Below, piece after piece: positions 7,801 through 12,500 of a stretch of DNA of 12,500 nt. Below the pieces are notes generated by a model. It ran no database searches. It was not told the origin of the DNA and saw nothing but the letters and a program-made list of their open reading frames with translations. Each line of letters starts with the position of its first letter. Within the stretch, counting starts at the first letter, position 1. The translations under genes and the position numbers were made by a program. This stretch comes from Monoplex corrugatus (taxonomy: Eukaryota > Mollusca > Gastropoda > Littorinimorpha > Ranellidae), in the NCBI GenBank assembly GCA_030674185.1, contig JAPXFY010001302.1, positions 1 to 12,500 on the forward strand, in the 5' to 3' direction.

Positions 7801-10462
7801 CATTTGCTGCCAAACACACACAATGTTGGTTATGATTATACAACATGGCAGCACAACAATGTTGGTTATCATTATACAACATGGCAGCACAACAATGTTG
7901 TTGTCATTATACAACATGGCACACAACAATGTTGGTTATCATTATACAACATGGAGTACATCAATGTTGGTTATCATTATACAACATGGCAGCACAACAA
8001 TGTTGGTTATCATTATACAACATGGCAGCACAACAATGTTGGTTATCATTATACAACATGGCAGCACAACAATGTTGGTTATGATTATACAACATGGCAG
8101 CACAACAATATTGGTTATGATTATACAACACGGCCAGTTGCTGAGACACACACATCAATGTTGGTTATGATTATACAACATGGCAGCACAACAATGTTGG
8201 TCATCATTATACAACATGGCAGCACAACAATATTGGTTATGATTATACAACACGGCAGTTGCTGCCAACACACAACAATGTTGGTTATGATTATACAACA
8301 TGGCAGCACAACAATGTTGGTTATCATTATACAACATGGCAGCACAACAATGTTGGTTATCATTATACAACATGGCAGCACAACAATGTTGGTTATATTA
8401 TACAACATGGCAGCACAACAATGTTGGTTGTCATTATACAACATGGCAGCACAACAATGTTGGTTATGATTATACAACATGGCAGCACAACAATGTTGGT
8501 TTCATTATACAACATGGCAGCACAACAATGTTGGTTGTCATTAACAACATGGCAGCACAACAATGTTGGTTGTCATTATACAACATGGCAGCACAACAAT
8601 GTTGGTTATCATTAACAACATGGCAGCACAACAATGTTGGTTATCATTATACAACATGGCAGCACAACAATGTTGGTTGTCATTATACAACATGGCAGTA
8701 CAACAATGTTGGTTATGATTATACAACATTGCAGCACAACAATGTTGGTTGTCATTATACAACATGGCAGCACAACAATGTTGGTTGTCATTATACAACA
8801 TGGCAGCACAACAATGTTGGTTATCATTATACAACATGGCAGCACAACAATGTTGGTTGTCATTATACAACATGGCAGCACAACAATGTTGGTTATGATT
8901 ATACAGCATGGCAGCACAACAATGTTGGTTATATTATACAACATGGCAGCACAACAATGTTGGTCATCATTATACAACATGGCAGCACAACAATTTGGTT
9001 ATGATTATACAACCGCCAGTTGCTGCCAGTACACACAACAATGTTGGTTATGATTATACAACATGGCAGCACAACACTGTTGGTTATGATTATACAACAT
9101 GGCAGCACAACAATGTTGGTTTCATTATACAACATGGCAGCACAACAATGTTGGTTATGATTATACAACATGGCAGCACAACAATGTTGGTTGCCTTTAT
9201 ACAACATGGCAGTACAACAATGTTGGTTATGATTATACAACATGGCAGCACAACAATGTTGGCTTATCATTATACAACATGGCAGCACAACAATGTTGGT
9301 TGTCATTATACAACATGGCAGCACAACAATGTTGGTTGTCATTATACAACATGGCAGCACAACAATGTTGGTTTATCATTATACAACATGGCAGCACAAC
9401 AATGTTGGTTATCATTATACAACATGGCAGCACAACAATGTTGGTTATCATTATACAACATGGCAGCACAACAATGTTGGTTATGATTATACAACATGGC
9501 AGCACAACAATGATGGTTATGATTATACAACATGGCAGCACAACAATGTTGGTTATCATTATACAACATGGCAGCACAACAATGTTGGTTATATTATACA
9601 ACATGGCAGCACAACAATGTTGGTTGATTACACAACATGGCAGCACAACAATGTTGGTTATCATTATACAACATGGCAGCACAACAATGTTGGTTATGAT
9701 TATACAACATGGCAGTACAACAATGTTGGTTATCATTATAAAACATGGCAGCACAACAATGTTGGTTATCATTATACAACATTGCAGCACAACAATGTTG
9801 GTTGTCATTATACAACATGGCAGCACAACAATGTTGGTTATCATTATACAACATGGCAGCACAACAATGTTGGTTATCATTATACAACATGGCAGCACAA
9901 CAATGTTTGTTGCATTATACAACATGGCAGACAAGAATGTTGGTTATGATTATACAACATGGCAGCACAACAATGTTGTTGTCATTATACAACATGGCAG
10001 CACAACAATGTTGGTTATGATTATACAACATGGCAGCACAACAATGTTGGTTATGATTATACAACATGGCAGAACAACAATGTTGGTTATGATTATACAA
10101 CATGGCAGCACAACAATGTTGGTTGTCATTATACAACATGGCAGCACAACAATGTTGGTTATGATTATACAACATGGCAGAACAACAATGTTGGTTATGA
10201 TTATACAACATGGCAGCACAACAATGTTGGTTATGATTATACAACATGGCAGCACAACAATGTTGGTTATCATTATACAACATGGCAGCACAACAATGTT
10301 GGTTGTCATTATACAACATGGCAGCACAACAATGTTGGTTATGATTATACAACATGGCAGCACAACAATGTTGGTTGTCATTATACAACATGGCAGCACA
10401 ACAATGTTGGTTATGATTATACAACATGGCAGCACAACAATGTTGGTTATCATTATACAACA
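7801..10462. repeat. Minisatellite array 2, homogeneous core (36 bp units)
   Basis: Roughly 70 units of 36 bp, each made of GGTTATCATTATACAACAT and GGCAGCACAACAATGTT. The main variation is TTATCATT, TTATGATT or TTGTCATT at one site. Three longer units remain inside (about 8120-8160, 8248-8280 and 9010-9040). Each 36 bp unit contains the inverted pair CAACAT/ATGTTG (12 nt apart) and the near-palindrome CAACA-A-TGTTG. The unit has no stop codon in any of the six frames, so long open frames appear everywhere. Units with one- to three-base indels shift frame repeatedly, which argues against coding. Confidence 0.96.
8104..8300. repeat. Higher-order repeat of about 122 bp within array 2
   Basis: A variant unit with CAATATTGG followed by an old-type 48 bp unit (CAGTTGCTG...) occurs at 8104 and again at 8226, 122 bp apart, with ordinary 36 bp units between. 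A related copy with CAATTTGG starts at 8989. Confidence 0.75.
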
Positions 10463-10752
10463 GGTCAGTTGCTGCTAGTTACAACATTTTGATTACAGAT
10501 GTACAACATGGTCACATGATGTCAGGCAGACACAGCACTTTTGGTTATAATTATACAAAACAGCTATTTGCTGTTAGACAGACATAACAATTCTGTTTAT
10601 AATTATACAACACGGTCACTTGCTGTCAGACACAGCGAATTCTGGTATGATTATACAACGCAGCTGCTTGCTGTTAGACACGGCAATTTTGGTTATAATT
10701 ATACATCATGGCCACTTGCTGTCAGACCTAGCAATTTCTGGTTATAATTATT
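10463..10752. repeat. Minisatellite array 2, right degenerate block (48-52 bp units)
   Basis: About five diverged units with (C/T)ACTTGCTGTCAGACAC, CAATTTTGGTTATAATTATA and CAACACGG. Landmark spacing is 52, 52, 48 and 48 bp. They match the left-edge units in structure, so the core expanded from inside an older array. Confidence 0.88.
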
Positions 10753-10782
10753 ACGCTCCTGGAACAAGGAAAGCCACAAGCA
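10713..10782 (+). repeat. Right inverted arm bracketing array 2
   Basis: Partner of the arm at 7441-7506, in opposite orientation and about 3.2 kb apart. It comprises the last array unit (CACTTGCTGTCAGACCTA to TAATTAT) and the first non-array bases (ACGCTCCTGGAACAAGG through CCACAAGCA). Confidence 0.85.
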
Positions 10783-10864
10783 TTAATTTATGCAATTTTA
10801 GAGACATTTCCGAAAGGGTTATGTTGTGAGGTTCTTTTTTGGCTAAGCAGACAACTGCTTTATA

Positions 10865-11480
10865 ATTTTAAAAAAACCAATGGGATGGAGTTCCATGTTG
10901 TTGGGCCAAAAACGATTTCGTTCCGCAAGTAATAAGACAGACCTGAGGTATGGTTGACAGAAAAGCTTCTCGAGACCTGACAACTTTGGAAGATTTGTAA
11001 GTCAGGAGCAGGTCAGGCATATATATATATATATTGGCTGGTATTCAAAGTGAGACATTGAAAACAGAGTGCGGTAATTTTTATGCTCAATTCTTACTTT
11101 GACTGGAAGCCAGTGTAGTATTTGCAAGAGTGCTTTTGGACTCCATCGTTTGTTCTCCCACAGGGCAAGTCAAGTTGCACTGTTTTGGAATAGCTAGAGT
11201 TCGGATAGTTTTCCGTCAGAAAGCCCACTAAGAGAGTTACGTTTGTCTAGTCTACTTTGAACGAAAGACCCAACAATGAACATACTCCAAATTGATTCTG
11301 GATTTAAAGCGAGAGGCAAATCATGAAAGACTTGGACTGATAATACTGTAGAGTGGCACTGATTAAGCCTAATTGCATGCAACTCTAAAGAAAGGCACAG
11401 ACTGAAATGCAGCCTCTGAGATTTTATCTCTACAACGATCTTCACAAACACACGGTGACCAAAAACCCACTGAAGGGACA
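10865..11480 (-). pseudogene. Degenerate CR1/L2-like LINE reverse-transcriptase C-terminus (LINE-C)
   Basis: On the minus strand this gives the same region of LINE ORF2 as LINE-A, more decayed. Motifs in order are LNPESIWSMFIVGSFVQSRL, D and then NSLSGLSDGKLSEL (about 11315-11194; the SRLD part is at 11256-11245, with KR where relatives have YC), LFQNSAT, LHWLPVKVRIEHK (HWLPVK at 11115-11098), a (TA)n run, then DLL, SSKVVRSREAFLSTIPQ and GPTTWNSIPL (10907-10878). Two in-frame stops flank LFQNSAT, and at least one frameshift follows the TA run. It is nonfunctional. Upstream of about 11320 the similarity is weak, so that boundary is approximate. It lies directly right of minisatellite 2. Confidence 0.75.
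11019..11034. repeat. (TA)8 microsatellite inside LINE-C
   Basis: A short pure TA run that interrupts the LINE-C coding remnant between its HWLPVK and LRSR-like motifs. Confidence 0.9.
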
Positions 11481-11924
11481 TAATTCTCAGTTCCTGGTTA
11501 CAAAAAACAACAAAAGGAAAAGAACTCTTAGATCACAGGAAGTCACTTCAACATGAAAAAGACCTTGACATTATACAGGATTTCTCTCCTCTTTGAGCTC
11601 TCTAATGCACTACAGCCGTCATCTCTTTCTCCCCGCGGACAGACGAGAAAAGAAAAGAGGAAGACAGACGAGAGCGAACCGGATTGACAGATGATACCGT
11701 TAGCCCTTGCTTGTTGATCGTCACACCAGCTGTTACAATCGATTCTCGGCGTGATTTAGGTGGAGTGTTAAGGCTCACTGACGCGAACAGAAAACAGTGT
11801 GAACCAAGGGAACAAACTCGTCTAATTCTTTTACTGACCATTTAGCGTTCCGCGTTCTTGTGGGGACAGGTGTTGCTGGGAACATGCTGAATAACAATAA
11901 CAACGTCTGCTGCTGCTGCCACTA
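11481..11924. other. Unique sequence without recognisable genes
   Basis: About 440 bp with no recognised motif. A 79-codon minus-strand frame at 11602-11841 has no family resemblance that I can see. Confidence 0.5.
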
Positions 11925-12022
11925 TTTCTGCCACTTACAGTATTACTACTGCTGGTACTATTACTGCTGCTGCTGCTGTTGCTGTATTACTACTGCTACT
12001 ATAACTACATGTAGTGCTGCTG
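11925..12022. repeat. Trinucleotide-rich direct repeat, copy 1
   Basis: Begins TTTCTGCCACTTACAGTA, continues with TAC/TGC trinucleotides and ends near AACTACATGTAGTG. It is matched 457 bp downstream at 12382-12482 with scattered substitutions. Confidence 0.88.
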
Positions 12023-12074
12023 CTGCTTCTGCGAGTACGACTATTTCTTTATTCATTTATTCATTTATAGTCGA

Positions 12075-12109
12075 TTGGTTTTCAGTTTAAATCTTTTAAA
12101 GTGTCTTAT
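12075..12109. repeat. 35 bp direct repeat, copy 1 (next to the TIR element)
   Basis: GGTTTTCAGTTTAAATC and TTTTAAAGTGTCTTAT match 12322-12355 with a few substitutions. The insertion at 12110 lies exactly at its right end. Confidence 0.75.
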
Positions 12110-12296
12110 GCATGGGTGCAACTTTTTCCGTTTGACGACGGAATCCGTTTTTTCAAAAGAGTCAGAAACGGAAAATCCGTTTTTTTGAAAAAGCTTCAGC
12201 AGCTGGAGGGCTACGCCCCCCAGGCCCCCCATACGGGGCGCTGCCAGCCCCTGGACCCCTTTCAGTTTTTTTACTTTTCCTAAGTTGCACCCTTGC
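12110..12296. mobile_element. 187 bp TIR element (MITE-like), superfamily unknown
   Basis: The left end GCATGGGTGCAACTT (12110-12124) and right end AAGTTGCACCCTTGC (12282-12296) are 15 bp inverted repeats with one mismatch. They are flanked by TTAT on both sides (12106-12109 and 12297-12300), a candidate 4 bp target duplication. The interior holds repeated TTTCCGTTT and ACGGAAAATCCGT motifs and a GC-rich block (about 12205-12260), which contrasts with the A/T-rich surroundings. A related flank at 12322-12358 reads CTTATCATTT and resembles an empty site. The minus strand is open across it, but I recognise no protein. Confidence 0.7.
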
Positions 12297-12321
12297 TTAT
12301 GTGCTGCTTTTTTGTGTCTAT

Positions 12322-12355
12322 AGGGTTTCAACTGAAATCTTTTACAGTGTCTTAT
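12322..12355. repeat. 35 bp direct repeat, copy 2
   Basis: GGGTTTCAACTGAAATC and TTTTACAGTGTCTTAT match 12075-12109. It lacks the TIR element that follows copy 1. Confidence 0.75.
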
Positions 12356-12381
12356 CATTTGTTTTTAATTTGTCTGTTGGG

Positions 12382-12482
12382 TTTCTGCCACTTACAGTAA
12401 TACTACTGCTGGTACTACTACTATTGCTGCTGCTGATGTTGCTGTAATACTACTGCTACTGTAACTACATGTAGTGCCGCTG
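12382..12482. repeat. Trinucleotide-rich direct repeat, copy 2
   Basis: Matches 11925-12022, from TTTCTGCCACTTACAGTA through AACTACATGTAGTG, with base substitutions such as TATTAC to TAATAC. Confidence 0.88.
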
Positions 12483-12500
12483 AGTCAGTTTATTCCTTTT

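Noticed and set aside
7801..10462. CRISPR-like array
   Set aside because: Direct repeats are head-to-tail without unique spacers, and the unit itself is the whole period. The context is eukaryotic and there are no cas genes.
9099..10478. 459-codon open frame and many Cys- or Gln-rich frames over array 2
   Set aside because: The 36 bp unit has no stop in any frame on either strand. Frames change after indels, and nothing suggests a start, splice site or signal peptide.
11602..11841. 79-codon minus-strand frame
   Set aside because: No motif or family resemblance, and no supporting context.
12065..12358. 97-codon minus-strand frame across the TIR element
   Set aside because: It crosses both element ends into the flanking repeats and shows no recognisable domain. 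It is probably open by chance.
1..12500. tRNA, rRNA or other structured RNA genes
   Set aside because: I found no cloverleaf-like or rRNA-like segments. The only clear hairpins belong to LINE ends and microsatellites.

Overview
This window looks like eukaryotic, metazoan, intergenic or heterochromatin-like DNA. It carries no intact gene that I can support. Long CA and trinucleotide microsatellites, two large minisatellite arrays, degenerate LINE retrotransposons and small TIR elements make up most of it. There is no prokaryotic gene layout. The LINE types (CR1/L2-like, and a second RTE/L1-like reverse transcriptase), the TTAA-flanked miniature element and the repeat density fit an aquatic invertebrate such as a mollusc. 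That placement is an inference and not a secure one.

Layout. Positions 1-1060 (minus strand) hold the 3' part of a CR1/L2-like LINE, with a decayed reverse-transcriptase C-terminus, a CA-rich 3' UTR, a terminal hairpin and an ATTA-type tail. It abuts a second, more decayed LINE of another clade (about 1065-2005, minus), as if inserted into it. A feature-poor stretch follows, then a CA microsatellite (2753-3020) and a TTAA-bounded MITE-like element (3281-3442). Minisatellite 1 (about 3718-6370) has 38-40 bp units in the middle, bounded on both sides by related 42 bp units. A compound trinucleotide tract (6448-6813) contains a 33 bp perfect inverted repeat. Minisatellite 2 (about 7210-10752) has roughly 70 homogenised 36 bp units, flanked and occasionally interrupted by older 48-54 bp units. 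It is bracketed by about 70 bp inverted arms (7441-7506 and 10713-10782). A third LINE fragment (about 10865-11480, minus) lies directly to the right. The end of the window has diverged direct repeats and a 187 bp TIR element (12110-12296).

No genes act together here. The interest is in how the arrays evolved. In array 2 a 12 bp deletion of one arm of a hairpin converts the old 48 bp unit to the amplified 36 bp unit, and block duplications at 122 and 763 bp can be traced. In array 1 a variant expanded inside its parent array. The long open frames over both arrays (up to 899 codons) are artefacts of repeat units that lack stop codons in several frames.
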